DNA of 48,288 nt, taken from contig NZ_JADHDV010000027.1 of assembly GCF_016820515.1 (NCBI RefSeq), positions 1 to 48,288 of the forward strand, in the 5' to 3' direction. Positions 1 to 7,770 of this stretch are shown piece by piece. The translations under genes were made by a program, and so were the position numbers. The notes beneath the pieces were generated by a model. The model made no database searches. It had not been told where the DNA came from and worked only from the letters and a program-made list of their open reading frames with translations. The stretch is from Pseudoxanthomonas beigongshangi. Lineage in GTDB: Bacteria; Pseudomonadota; Gammaproteobacteria; Xanthomonadales; Xanthomonadaceae. The first letter of the stretch is position 1; the number at the start of each line of letters is the position of its first letter.

Positions 1-20
1 CTTACGTCGCTCCCACACCA
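1..20. repeat. Half of a GTGGGAGCGAC-type REP palindrome at the window edge
   Basis: The first 16 bases are the reverse complement of GTGGGAGCGACGTAAG, the arm found complete at 11869-11957 and 27355-27437. The partner arm presumably lies outside the window. It sits just downstream of the pepP stop codon. Confidence 0.7.
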
Positions 21-41
21 CAGGTGAGGTCTGGACGGGTT

Positions 42-1364
42 TCAGCCGGCCATCGCCGCTTCGATTTCCTCGGCGCTGCGTGCCAGCCCATCGGTCAGCA
101 CGCGGTGGCCGTCGGCGGTGATGACCACGTCGTCTTCCGTGCGGATGCCGATGCCGCGCCACTTCTCCGCGACACTGGTGTCGTCCGGCGATACGTACAG
201 ACCCGGTTCGATAGTGAAGACCATGCCCGGTTCCAGCAGCCGCGATTCGCCTTCGATGCGGTAGTCGCCGACGTCGTGCACGTCCAGGCCCAGCCAGTGG
301 CCGGTCTTGTGCCGGTAGAAGCGGCGGTAGTGGCCCTCGGCGATATTGCGCTCCAGCGACCCCTTCAGCAGGCCCAGCCGCAGTAGGCCTTCGGTCAGCA
401 CTTCGACCGCGGCGAGGTGGCCGGCTTCGTAGGGCACTCCCGGCTGCGCCTGCGCCAGCGCGGCCTGCTGGGCCTGCCCGACCAGATCGTGCAGCGCGCG
501 CTGCGCCGGGCTGAAGCGGCCGTTGACCGGGAAGGTGCGGGTGATGTCGCTGGCGTAGCCGCGGAACTCCGCGCCGGCGTCGATCAGGACCAGATCACCG
601 TCCCGGGCGACGCCGTTGTTGGCGCGATAGTGCAGCACGCAGGCATTGGCGCCGGCGCCGACGATGCTGCCGTAGGCCGGCCAGGCGTCGTTGGCGCGGA
701 ACACCCGCTCCACGTCCGCCTGCAGCTCGTATTCGTGGATGCCGGGCCGGACCGTGCGCATCGCCGCGCGGTGCGCCTCGATGCTGATGTCGGCGGCCCG
801 CTGCATCAGCTTGAGTTCTTCCTTCGACTTGAACAGGCGCAGGTCGTGCAACAGGTGGCCGAGTTCGAGGAATTCGTGTGGCGGCTGCGCGCCCTGGCGC
901 ACCTGCGCGCGTACGTGGCGGACCCAGCCGATCAACTTGAGATCGAAATCGGCGTCGCGCCCGAAGTGGTAATACACCCGCGAGCGCCCTTCCAGCAGGC
1001 CAGGCAGGATTTCGTCCAGATCCTCGATCGGATAGGCATCGTCCATCCCGTAATGCTCGACCGCGCCTTCCTGCCCCGCGCGCGGGCCGTCCCAGCTCTC
1101 GCGCTCGGGATCGCGCTCGCGGCAGAACAGCAGCGTTTCGCCATGGCGGCGGCCGGGCACAAGCACCAGCACCGCTTCCGGTTCCGGAAAACCGCACAGG
1201 TACCAGAAATCCGAATCCTGCCGGTAGGGGTAATGGGTGTCGTGGCTGCGCACGCGCTCGGGCGCGGCCGGCAGCACCAGGATGGCGTCGTTGCCGGCCA
1301 TCCGCATCAACTGCCTGCGACGGCGGGCGAACTCGGCCGCGGCCAGGCCGGTCTCGGCCTTCAT
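42..1364 (-). CDS. pepP: Xaa-Pro aminopeptidase (aminopeptidase P)
   Basis: A cytosolic metallopeptidase that removes an N-terminal residue preceding proline. The 440-residue product matches the usual length of about 440 for the enterobacterial enzyme. An N-terminal AMP_N domain is followed by the pita-bread catalytic domain. The expected metal ligands are visible: two Asp in LIDAGAEFRGYASDITRTF, His in HKTGHWLGLDVHDVG, and Glu in FTIEPGLYV and GIGIRTEDDV. The ATG at 1364 is chosen because family proteins begin there and it overlaps the stop of the upstream UPF0149 gene (TGATG), implying translational coupling. The frame stays open upstream to 1814, but that part reads out of frame with the real UPF0149 protein. 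The ygfB-pepP order is widespread in gammaproteobacteria. Confidence 0.95.
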   Translation of the reverse strand: MKAETGLAAAEFARRRRQLMRMAGNDAILVLPAAPERVRSHDTHYPYRQDSDFWYLCGFPEPEAVLVLVPGRRHGETLLFCRERDPERESWDGPRAGQEGAVEHYGMDDAYPIEDLDEILPGLLEGRSRVYYHFGRDADFDLKLIGWVRHVRAQVRQGAQPPHEFLELGHLLHDLRLFKSKEELKLMQRAADISIEAHRAAMRTVRPGIHEYELQADVERVFRANDAWPAYGSIVGAGANACVLHYRANNGVARDGDLVLIDAGAEFRGYASDITRTFPVNGRFSPAQRALHDLVGQAQQAALAQAQPGVPYEAGHLAAVEVLTEGLLRLGLLKGSLERNIAEGHYRRFYRHKTGHWLGLDVHDVGDYRIEGESRLLEPGMVFTIEPGLYVSPDDTSVAEKWRGIGIRTEDDVVITADGHRVLTDGLARSAEEIEAAMAG

Positions 1365-1915
1365 CAGTTCAGCCGCTTGCGGTGACGCGGCCCCATCACG
1401 CAATCGCCATGCAGCAGCAGCACCGCGATGCGCACGTATTCCTCGATCTCGGACAGCGCATCCTCGTCTTCCTGGTCGTCGCCGCCCTCCGGGCTGGCCT
1501 GGGCCAGCCGGGCCAGGTCCTGCAGCGCCTCGGCACCCTCTTCCGACAACGGCGGATGGGCGCCCGCGGCCAAACCGAAGCTGCCCAGGAAGCCCCGGCA
1601 CCACGCGAACAGCGCGTCGGCGCGATCCACGGTGCTGGTCTCGTCGGGCAGCAGCAGTTCGAAGGCGAAGCTGCGATCTTCCAGTTGCGCCACGCTGGCC
1701 GTGCGCAGGCGATCCAGCGCGCTTTCCGGCTGCGGGGTCGGCAACTGCGGATCCGCCAGCGCGCGCGCGGGCCAGTCGGCCACGTCCGCGCCGCCGCCGG
1801 CGAGCCAGCCACACAGCGCGCCGTGGAGTTCGGCGGGGTCGGCGGCCAGGTGTTCCCGGCGCGAGGCTTCGCCGATTTCGGCGTAGGAAGGGAGATCGGA
1901 CGGCTGGTGAGACAT
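1364..1915 (-). CDS. UPF0149 (YgfB/YecA) family protein
   Basis: A 183-residue acidic, probably cytosolic protein of the UPF0149 family. Family features include an N-terminal region around LHGALCGWLAGG and the central FAWCRGFLGSFGL segment, followed by an acidic stretch (EGGDDQEDEDALSEIEEYV) before the C-terminal helix. The family occurs next to pepP in many gammaproteobacteria, and here its stop codon shares a base with the pepP ATG. Its molecular role is not established by the sequence. E. coli YgfB has been linked to gene regulation in relatives, but I would not transfer that. Confidence 0.9.
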   Translation of the reverse strand: MSHQPSDLPSYAEIGEASRREHLAADPAELHGALCGWLAGGGADVADWPARALADPQLPTPQPESALDRLRTASVAQLEDRSFAFELLLPDETSTVDRADALFAWCRGFLGSFGLAAGAHPPLSEEGAEALQDLARLAQASPEGGDDQEDEDALSEIEEYVRIAVLLLHGDCVMGPRHRKRLN

Positions 1916-1984
1916 GGACTAACGCAATCCGCGAACGGAGTCGGACAGATCCCGAAGTGTAGCAATGAATTGCCCCCGGGCCGC

Positions 1985-2014
1985 TTGTTGTGCCTGTTCA
2001 CCCGCCCCTACACT
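1985..2014 (+). promoter_or_regulatory. Candidate sigma-70 promoter for the GGDEF/EAL gene
   Basis: TTGTTG at 1985-1990, an 18-bp spacer and TACACT at 2009-2014 would start transcription near 2021. This lies between the divergent UPF0149 gene and the GGDEF/EAL gene. It favours the ATG at 2053 over the upstream in-frame GTG at 1990, which overlaps the -35 box. Confidence 0.4.
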
Positions 2015-2052
2015 GGCCCATCTCCAGGCTCCGGACGGCTCCCAGCGACTTC

Positions 2053-4311
2053 ATGCTCTGCGCACTCGCCGCCGTGACGCATCCCAGCTGGCCGCTGTCG
2101 GCGCGCCTGCCGCTGCTGGCGGTGGCGCTGCTGGTACTGGCCGGGGTCGCGCTGGTCGCCACCCGCCGCTACTGGCGACCGTGGCTGGATGCCCGGCGCG
2201 CGCCACCGGAACCCCTGCGCACCGAGTCCACCCGCACCCGCGACGAACGCCTGAAGCTGGCGCTGTGGGCCTCGGGCGAGCACTTCTGGGACTACGACCT
2301 GGTCCAGCGCAAGCTGTACCGGATGCGCGCGGACGAGACCGCCCTGCATTCCTCCGACATTACCGTGTTCACCCGCCATGGCGAAGTGCCGCCGATCCAT
2401 CCCGACGACATGCCGCTGGTGATGGAACGCCTGCGCCTGCACCTGCAGGGCAAGGCGCCATTGTTCATGTCCGAGCACCGCATGGACATGGGCCAGAACG
2501 GCAACTGGATCTGGGTGCGCGCGCGCGGTCGCGTGGTCGAGCGCGATCCGGAAGGACGCCCGGTCCGCATCGCCGGCACCGCCCGCGACATCACGCTCAG
2601 CCGCAACGCCGAGTACGAACACCGCATCGCCGGCGAAGTGATGCGCAGCATGAACGAAGCGGTGGCGGTGCTGGACTGGGCGCACCACTTCATCACCATC
2701 AATCCCGCCTTCACCCGCATCACCGGCTACAACGAGGACGAAGTGCTCGACCGGCCGGCGCGGATGCTGGACAGCGACCAGCACGACGAGACGTTCTTCG
2801 AGCGCATGAACGCCGAGCTGCTGCATACCGGCCACTGGTCCGGCGAAGTGTGGAAGGTGCGCAAGGACGGCGAGGAAATCCTCTGCCGGATCGAGACCAA
2901 CGTGGTGCCCGACGCGTCCGGCGAACGCCAGCTGTACGTGCAGGTGCTGACCGACATCACCGAGCAGAAGCGCGCCGAGCAGGAACTGCGCTACCTGGCC
3001 AACTACGACACCCTGACCAGCCTGCCAAACCGCTCGCTGCTGTCCGAGCGGCTGTCGCGCGCGATTGTCCGAGCGCGGCGCGAGCAGGGTCACGTCGCGG
3101 TGCTGTTCATCGATCTGGACCGCTTCAAGGACATCAATGATTCGCTCGGCCATGCCACCGGCGACCGCATCCTGCGCGCGGCCGCCTCGCGTGTGCAGCA
3201 GACCGTCGGCGCCCAGCACACCGTCGCGCGCCTGAGCGGCGACGAGTTCACGGTGGTGCTGGAGGACATCGACTCGCTGCAGGACGCCGAGCGGATCGCC
3301 CAGCAGATCATCGAAGCCTTCCGCACTCCGCTGAACTTCGGCGAACGCCTGGAAATGTCGGTGTCGCCTTCGATCGGCATCAGCCTGTACCCGCAGCACG
3401 CGCAGGTGCCGACCGAACTGCTCAAGCACGCCGACACCGCGATGTACCAGGCCAAGGCCATGGGCCGGCACACCTACCAGGTGTATTCGGAATCGATGGA
3501 CGAGAAGACCCGCCATCGCGCCATCCTTGCCAGCGCGCTGCGGCGCGCGCTGGAGCGCAACGAGCTGTCGCTGGTGTTCCAGCCGCGGCTGGCGATCACC
3601 CCGCAGCGGATCACCGCGGTGGAAGCGCTGATGCGATGGGACAGCCCGGAGTTCGGCATGGTGTCGCCGGCGCAGTTCATCCCGCTGGCGGAGGAGTCCG
3701 GCCTGATCCTGGAGATTGGCGCATGGGCCCTGCGCGAATCCTGCCGGATCATGCGCAGCTGGCACGATCGCGGGCTGGAAGAACTGACCGTGGCGGTCAA
3801 CATCTCGGCGATGCAGTTGCAGCGCGGCGACCTGCCGGCGGTGCTGGCGCGGATCCTGGCCGAGACCGGCATTCCCGCCGATCGGCTGGAACTGGAACTC
3901 ACCGAGAGCGTGGTCATGGCCAACCCGGAACAGAACGCCGACACCCTGCGCGCCTGCCGGCGGCTCGGCATTTCCCTGGCCATCGACGATTTCGGCACCG
4001 GCTATTCCTCGCTGGCCTACCTGAAGCGGCTGCCGCTGACCACCCTGAAGATCGATCGCGAGTTCATCGGCGATCTGCCCGACGACAGCGACGACGCCGC
4101 CATCACCAGCACCATCATCACCATGGGCCGTTCGCTGGCGCTGAAGGTCATCGCCGAGGGCGTTGAAACCTACGACCAGTTCGAATTCCTGCGCGATCAC
4201 GGCTGCGACGAGGTGCAGGGCCACTGGGTTTCGCGGGCGCTGGAACCGGAACAGTGTTTGCAGTTCATCCAGGAGTACTACCCCGGTTCGGGCATCCGCG
4301 CGGTCTCCTGA
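2053..4311 (+). CDS. Membrane-anchored PAS-GGDEF-EAL protein (cyclic-di-GMP turnover)
   Basis: A 752-residue protein with one N-terminal transmembrane helix (about residues 12-35), a PAS/PAC sensor region, then GGDEF and EAL domains. The diguanylate cyclase signature is SGDEF near residue 395, a variant usually compatible with activity. The upstream RxxD inhibitory site is not present. The phosphodiesterase domain has EALMRW near residue 524 and DDFGTGYSSL near 645, both intact. The product could therefore make or degrade cyclic-di-GMP; which activity dominates cannot be read from sequence. The start is uncertain: ATG at 2053 is preferred over GTG at 1990 because of a promoter-like sequence between them. 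It is monocistronic and divergent from the ygfB-pepP pair. Confidence 0.9.
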   Translation: MLCALAAVTHPSWPLSARLPLLAVALLVLAGVALVATRRYWRPWLDARRAPPEPLRTESTRTRDERLKLALWASGEHFWDYDLVQRKLYRMRADETALHSSDITVFTRHGEVPPIHPDDMPLVMERLRLHLQGKAPLFMSEHRMDMGQNGNWIWVRARGRVVERDPEGRPVRIAGTARDITLSRNAEYEHRIAGEVMRSMNEAVAVLDWAHHFITINPAFTRITGYNEDEVLDRPARMLDSDQHDETFFERMNAELLHTGHWSGEVWKVRKDGEEILCRIETNVVPDASGERQLYVQVLTDITEQKRAEQELRYLANYDTLTSLPNRSLLSERLSRAIVRARREQGHVAVLFIDLDRFKDINDSLGHATGDRILRAAASRVQQTVGAQHTVARLSGDEFTVVLEDIDSLQDAERIAQQIIEAFRTPLNFGERLEMSVSPSIGISLYPQHAQVPTELLKHADTAMYQAKAMGRHTYQVYSESMDEKTRHRAILASALRRALERNELSLVFQPRLAITPQRITAVEALMRWDSPEFGMVSPAQFIPLAEESGLILEIGAWALRESCRIMRSWHDRGLEELTVAVNISAMQLQRGDLPAVLARILAETGIPADRLELELTESVVMANPEQNADTLRACRRLGISLAIDDFGTGYSSLAYLKRLPLTTLKIDREFIGDLPDDSDDAAITSTIITMGRSLALKVIAEGVETYDQFEFLRDHGCDEVQGHWVSRALEPEQCLQFIQEYYPGSGIRAVS

Positions 4312-4333
4312 ACGGGGCGCCCGCCGGACGCCC

Positions 4334-4363
4334 TTGACCGGCCTCCGGCCCCGCCCCTATCGT
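4334..4363 (+). promoter_or_regulatory. Promoter for the TIGR02449-zapA pair, possibly giving a leaderless mRNA
   Basis: TTGACC at 4334-4339, an 18-bp spacer and TATCGT at 4358-4363. The ATG at 4371 lies only 7 nt after the -10 box, so transcription would begin at or next to the start codon. No Shine-Dalgarno sequence is visible before it. Confidence 0.5.
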
Positions 4364-4370
4364 GCCGCCC

Positions 4371-4592
4371 ATGGACAACGCCGACCCGCTGGAACAGATT
4401 CGACGCCTCTCCGCGCGCATCCAGGCGCTGGCCGATCGTTGCCAGCAATTGGCCGACGAGAACCGCAGCCTGCGCCACCAGCAGGAACAACTGGTCGGCG
4501 AGCGTTCGCAACTGCTGGCCAAGAACGAACAGGCCCGCTCGCGGGTGGAAGCGATGATCAGCCGCCTGAAGTCCCTGGAGCAGCACACGTGA
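4371..4592 (+). CDS. Small coiled-coil protein (TIGR02449/ZapB-like)
   Basis: A 73-residue protein that is almost entirely one predicted coiled coil, with heptad-like LeuXXX repeats from residue 9 to the end and many Gln, Glu and Arg residues. It resembles the TIGR02449 family, found directly upstream of zapA in xanthomonads and pseudomonads. Its position and coiled-coil nature suggest a ZapB-like role in stabilising the FtsZ ring together with ZapA; this is inference. Its TGA overlaps the GTG start of zapA, so the two are translationally coupled. Confidence 0.85.
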   Translation: MDNADPLEQIRRLSARIQALADRCQQLADENRSLRHQQEQLVGERSQLLAKNEQARSRVEAMISRLKSLEQHT

Positions 4593-4888
4593 GCGCCAAC
4601 GAGCCGGTCAGCATCCACATCCTCGATCGCGAGTACACCGTCGGCGTGGAGCCGGAGGAACGCAGCAGCCTGATGGCCGCCGCCAAGCTGCTGGACAGCA
4701 AGATGCGCGAAGTGCGCGGCAGCAACCGGATGGCGGCGGTGGACCGGGTCGCGGTCCTGGCCGCACTGAACCTGGCACACGAATTGCAACAATTGCGCGA
4801 CGAGCGCCATTTGCGCGATCGCGAATTCTCGCGCGCGCTCGACGATCTGCACCGCAGGCTGGACGAAGTACTCGACGCACCGCGTTAG
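4589..4888 (+). CDS. zapA: Cell division protein ZapA
   Basis: A 99-residue protein with the ZapA layout: an N-terminal beta region (SIHILDREYTVGVEPEER), the helix carrying LLDSKMREVRGSN, and a C-terminal coiled coil. ZapA binds FtsZ and bundles protofilaments at the division site. The GTG start at 4589 overlaps the previous stop codon and places the conserved N-terminus correctly. It is followed by 6S RNA and fau, the classic gammaproteobacterial zapA-ssrS-fau arrangement, which supports the call. Confidence 0.92.
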   Translation: MSANEPVSIHILDREYTVGVEPEERSSLMAAAKLLDSKMREVRGSNRMAAVDRVAVLAALNLAHELQQLRDERHLRDREFSRALDDLHRRLDEVLDAPR

Positions 4889-4964
4889 TGCGGTGATCGC
4901 GCGGCGTCGCGAACCGCGACTGAATTGTGCCGACGAACGGACTAGGCAATTTCCGACGGGCCGC

Positions 4965-4970
4965 TATACT
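4965..4970 (+). promoter_or_regulatory. -10 box of the 6S RNA gene
   Basis: TATACT lies 7-8 nt before the predicted 5' end of 6S RNA at 4978. No good -35 hexamer is visible at 16-18 bp spacing. Confidence 0.55.
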
Positions 4971-4977
4971 GGCGCCG

Positions 4978-5163
4978 CGTCCTCTGCTGTGAACGACAGC
5001 GCGCGCAAACATTCGCCTTGTCCCTTAATGACGACCACGGGATGGCAACGGTAGCCGGGAGTGCAGGTCCGCCTTCGCAGCGGGAAGCCCGATGGATATC
5101 CAGCCTTCCCACTTGAACCCCGGGTTCAAGGTCGTTTCGCGAGCATCGCCATGGCGGAGGACG
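4978..5163 (+). ncRNA. ssrS: 6S RNA (RNA polymerase-binding regulatory RNA)
   Basis: 6S RNA mimics an open promoter and sequesters the sigma-70 holoenzyme in stationary phase. Position between zapA and fau is diagnostic. The ends pair in a closing stem: bases 4978-4986 with 5155-5163, including one G-U pair. The segment 5113-5132 (TTGAACCCCGGGTTCAAGG core) matches the very conserved TTGAACC...GGTTCAAGG hairpin of enterobacterial 6S RNA. The length of 186 nt is normal. A T-rich tract (TATTTTTT) follows from 5164. Exact ends would need 5'/3' mapping, since 6S RNA is often processed. Confidence 0.9.
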
Positions 5164-5176
5164 TATTTTTTCCAGC

Positions 5177-5297
5177 GCAGCAGCGCCGTCAGTCGCGACC
5201 CGGCCGGTCTTGCCATCCACCTTCTGCCGGATTGCTTCGCGACGAAGCCGTCGTATCCGGACCGTCCTCCCGCGGCCGCGACTGACGGCGCTGCTGC
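5177..5297. repeat. 21-bp perfect inverted repeat with a nested hairpin, downstream of 6S RNA
   Basis: The arms 5177-5197 and 5277-5297 are exact reverse complements over 21 bp. Inside, CCGGAT (5227-5232) pairs with ATCCGG (5255-5260), and within that GCTTCG (5234-5239) pairs with CGAAGC (5243-5248) around a CGA loop. The whole 121-nt unit would fold into a long rod in RNA. It begins 13 nt after the predicted end of 6S RNA. It could be a terminator-like end of the 6S transcript, a separate small RNA, or a REP-like intergenic element. I found no second copy in this window. Confidence 0.7.
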
Positions 5298-5507
5298 CAT
5301 TCCCGTGCTGTCATGCCCGCGTGGCACCCGCGCCGCGCCACCCGCCGTTCGCGCGTTTCCGGGTCCTGGCGGTCTCGGCCTGGCGGCATCCGCTCCGCGC
5401 GCGGACGGCGTGTCCCGCTCCCCCGTTGACGGTACCGTCCGGCAAACGACCCGGAACCGGCCGCTTGGCTTAAAATTCCGGGCCATGGATTCGTCCCGCC
5501 CGCTCTC
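5298..5507. other. Leader region upstream of fau
   Basis: The 210 bases between the inverted repeat and fau hold no gene of normal size. TAAAAT at 5471-5476 is a possible -10 box. Eight nt after it an ATG opens an 8-codon reading frame (5485-5511, MDSSRPLS) whose TGA overlaps the fau ATG. Confidence 0.4.
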
Positions 5508-6110
5508 ATGAGTTCAGATCGCGACGCGCTCCGGCGCGAACTGCGCCAGCGCCGCCGGGCGATTCCCGCCGCGCAACGCATCGCCGCCGCCGATGCGCTG
5601 GCCGAGCGGCTGCGCGCGCTGCCCTTCCTGCCCGCATCCGGCTATGCCGCCGGCTACTGGGCCATGGACGGTGAAATCGGCCTGCACAACTGGCAGTTGC
5701 GCCTGCCCGTGGGCCTGGTCTACTGCCTGCCGGTGTTGCGCGCGGACAATACCCTGGGCTTCGCGCCCTGGCGTCCCGGCGATGCGCTGGTCACCAACCG
5801 CTTCGGCATTCCCGAGCCCGACGTCGAGCCCGCCTCGGCGCTGGATCCGACGGAAATGGCGCTGGTGCTAATGCCGTTGGTGGGCTTCGATGGCGAGGGC
5901 CACCGGCTGGGCATGGGAGGCGGCTGGTACGATCGCAGTTTCGCTTTCCGCCAGCGCTCGAACCCGCCGCCCTGGTTGGTCGGAGTGGGTTTCTCCGCCC
6001 AGCGCATCGACACCCTGGCGCCCGCTGCCTGGGATGTGCAGGTGGACGCCATCTGCACCGAAAGCCAGACCCTGTTCCCGTCCCGCAGCCCCCACGGAAT
6101 GCCCGCATGA
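5508..6110 (+). CDS. fau: 5-formyltetrahydrofolate cyclo-ligase
   Basis: Catalyses ATP-dependent conversion of 5-formyltetrahydrofolate to 5,10-methenyltetrahydrofolate, recycling an otherwise inhibitory folate in the cytosol. At 200 residues it has the family length. Recognisable features are the basic N-terminal helix ([11 protein letters not shown]) and the C-terminal [14 protein letters not shown] motif, which contains the nucleotide-binding loop. It lies in the conserved place after 6S RNA (ygfA in E. coli). The stop codon overlaps the next gene's ATG (ATGA), suggesting cotranscription with the EVE-domain gene and rpiA. Confidence 0.93.
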   Translation: MSSDRDALRRELRQRRRAIPAAQRIAAADALAERLRALPFLPASGYAAGYWAMDGEIGLHNWQLRLPVGLVYCLPVLRADNTLGFAPWRPGDALVTNRFGIPEPDVEPASALDPTEMALVLMPLVGFDGEGHRLGMGGGWYDRSFAFRQRSNPPPWLVGVGFSAQRIDTLAPAAWDVQVDAICTESQTLFPSRSPHGMPA

Positions 6111-6577
6111 CCGCACGCAAGCGCTACTGGTTGATGAAATCCGAGCCGGATGCCTTCTCCATCGACGACTTGCGGAAGGTGGGCGTGGAACCGTGGAACG
6201 GCGTGCGCAACTACCAGGCGCGCAATTTCATGCGCGACGGCATGCAGGTGGGCGACGGCGTGCTGTTCTACCACTCCAACTGCCCGGTGCCGGGCATCGT
6301 CGGCGTCGCCAAGGTGGCCAGCGCGGCTTATCCGGATCCGACCCAGTTCGACAGGAAGAGCGACTACTACGACCCCAAGAGCAAGCCCGAGGAACCGCGC
6401 TGGGTGCTGGTCGACGTCGCCTTCGAACGCAAGCTCAAGCGCACCATCCCGCTGGACGAGATCAAGCAGCAGGCCGACGCCCTCGGCGACGGCTTCGCCC
6501 TGATCGCCCGCGGCAACCGCCTGTCCGTCCTGCCGGTCACCGCCGCGCAGTGGAAACACCTCCTCTCCATGGAATGA
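6107..6577 (+). CDS. EVE domain-containing protein
   Basis: A 156-residue single-domain protein of the EVE (PUA-like) fold. Its N-terminus, [16 protein letters not shown], and [21 protein letters not shown] are characteristic of this family, related to human thymocyte nuclear protein 1. EVE domains bind modified bases in nucleic acids. The substrate of this stand-alone bacterial version is not known. It overlaps fau upstream and rpiA downstream by four bases each, so all three are probably translated from one mRNA. Confidence 0.93.
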   Translation: MTARKRYWLMKSEPDAFSIDDLRKVGVEPWNGVRNYQARNFMRDGMQVGDGVLFYHSNCPVPGIVGVAKVASAAYPDPTQFDRKSDYYDPKSKPEEPRWVLVDVAFERKLKRTIPLDEIKQQADALGDGFALIARGNRLSVLPVTAAQWKHLLSME

Positions 6578-7236
6578 CCGTCGTGTCGCAGAACGAACAC
6601 AAGCGCCTGGCCGGCGAAAAGGCCATCGATTTCGTCGAGGACGGCATGATCGTCGGCGTCGGCACCGGTTCCACCGTGGCCTACTTCATCGATGCGCTGG
6701 CGCGGATCAAGGATCGCATCGCCGGCGCGGTGTCCAGTTCCGAGCAGAGCACCGAGCGCCTGCGCCGGCATGGCATCGAAGTCATGGATCTCAACGCCAC
6801 CGGCACCCTGTCCCTGTACGTGGATGGCGCCGACGAGTGCGATCCGCACAAGCGCCTGATCAAGGGCGGTGGCGCGGCGCTGACCCGCGAGAAGATCATC
6901 GCCGAGGCCAGCCGTAAGTTCGTCTGCATCATCGACCCGATCAAGCAGGTGCCGGTGCTGGGCAAGTTCCCGCTGCCGGTCGAGGTCGTGCCGATGGCGC
7001 GCAGCCTGGTGGCGCGCGAGATCCTGGCGATGACCGGCGGCCAGCCGGTCTGGCGCGACGGCGTGACCACCGACAACGGCAACTGGATCCTGGACGTGCA
7101 CAACCTGTCCATCGTCGATCCGGTCGGCCTGGAACGCGAACTCAACCAGATCCCGGGCGTGGTCAGCGTCGGCCTGTTCGCGCGCCGCCCGGCGGACGTG
7201 GTGATCATCGGCGGCGAGCCGCCGCAGGTGCTGTAA
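6574..7236 (+). CDS. rpiA: Ribose-5-phosphate isomerase A
   Basis: Interconverts ribose-5-phosphate and ribulose-5-phosphate in the non-oxidative pentose phosphate pathway. The 220-residue protein shows the family signatures: GVGTGSTV (phosphate loop), VDGADECD with the catalytic Asp, and [11 protein letters not shown] with the active-site Lys and Glu. The ATG at 6574 overlaps the EVE gene stop codon (ATGA) and gives the normal N-terminus. It is the third gene of the fau-EVE-rpiA run. Confidence 0.96.
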   Translation: MTVVSQNEHKRLAGEKAIDFVEDGMIVGVGTGSTVAYFIDALARIKDRIAGAVSSSEQSTERLRRHGIEVMDLNATGTLSLYVDGADECDPHKRLIKGGGAALTREKIIAEASRKFVCIIDPIKQVPVLGKFPLPVEVVPMARSLVAREILAMTGGQPVWRDGVTTDNGNWILDVHNLSIVDPVGLERELNQIPGVVSVGLFARRPADVVIIGGEPPQVL

Positions 7237-7270
7237 TCCCCTTTTCCGCCCGCGCCGCAGGAGGCTCCGC

Positions 7271-7732
7271 ATGCTCAACCGTATTCTCGTCACCGGCCTG
7301 CTTTCCGTCGCCGCGTCGCTGGCGTTGAGCGGATGCGCCAGCGCCGACGGGCGCTGGGTGGAAATCGGCGGCCAGCGCTACCAGGTGGAAATCGCCGACG
7401 ACGACGCCGAGCGCGCGCGCGGGCTGATGTTCCGCGACGTGCTGGCCGACGGCACCGGCATGCTGTTCATCCACGACCGCGAGGAACCGCAGGCGTACTG
7501 GATGAAGAACACCCGCATCCCGCTGGACATCCTGTATTTCGACGACGAACGCAAGCTGGTCGCCCAGCGTCGTGACACCCCGCCCTGCTCGGCCGGCGAC
7601 GCCTGCCCGTCCTATCCGAGCAACGCGCCGGCACGCTACGTGCTGGAACTGAATGCGGGCGAAGCCGAGCGCCTGAAGCTGCAGGACGGGGCTGAACTGC
7701 ATCTGGGCAAGGATATCGCGCCCGCCCGCTAG
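7271..7732 (+). CDS. DUF192 family lipoprotein
   Basis: A 153-residue protein with a lipoprotein signal peptide: hydrophobic residues 5-20, then LSGC with the lipidated Cys at about 22. The remainder is a DUF192 domain with the family motifs RARGLMFRD, GMLFIHD, YWMKNTRIPLDILYFD and LELNAG. DUF192 proteins are small beta-barrel domains of unknown function found in the periplasm of many bacteria. It follows rpiA after 34 bp and may be cotranscribed. Confidence 0.9.
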   Translation: MLNRILVTGLLSVAASLALSGCASADGRWVEIGGQRYQVEIADDDAERARGLMFRDVLADGTGMLFIHDREEPQAYWMKNTRIPLDILYFDDERKLVAQRRDTPPCSAGDACPSYPSNAPARYVLELNAGEAERLKLQDGAELHLGKDIAPAR

Positions 7733-7770
7733 GGCTTGATCGCGGCGGAAATTGGCCGCAGTCTGGCGTC

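Noticed and set aside
1365..1814. N-terminal extension of pepP to 590 residues
   Set aside because: The extension is an out-of-frame reading of the UPF0149 gene; family N-termini start at 1364.
2008..4224. A 738-codon minus-strand frame opposite the GGDEF/EAL gene
   Set aside because: Same antisense artefact; the plus strand shows clear PAS, GGDEF and EAL motifs.
5092..5511. A 139-codon plus-strand frame across 6S RNA and the inverted repeat
   Set aside because: It runs through a structured RNA gene and has no recognisable protein features; only its final eight codons are considered as a possible leader frame.
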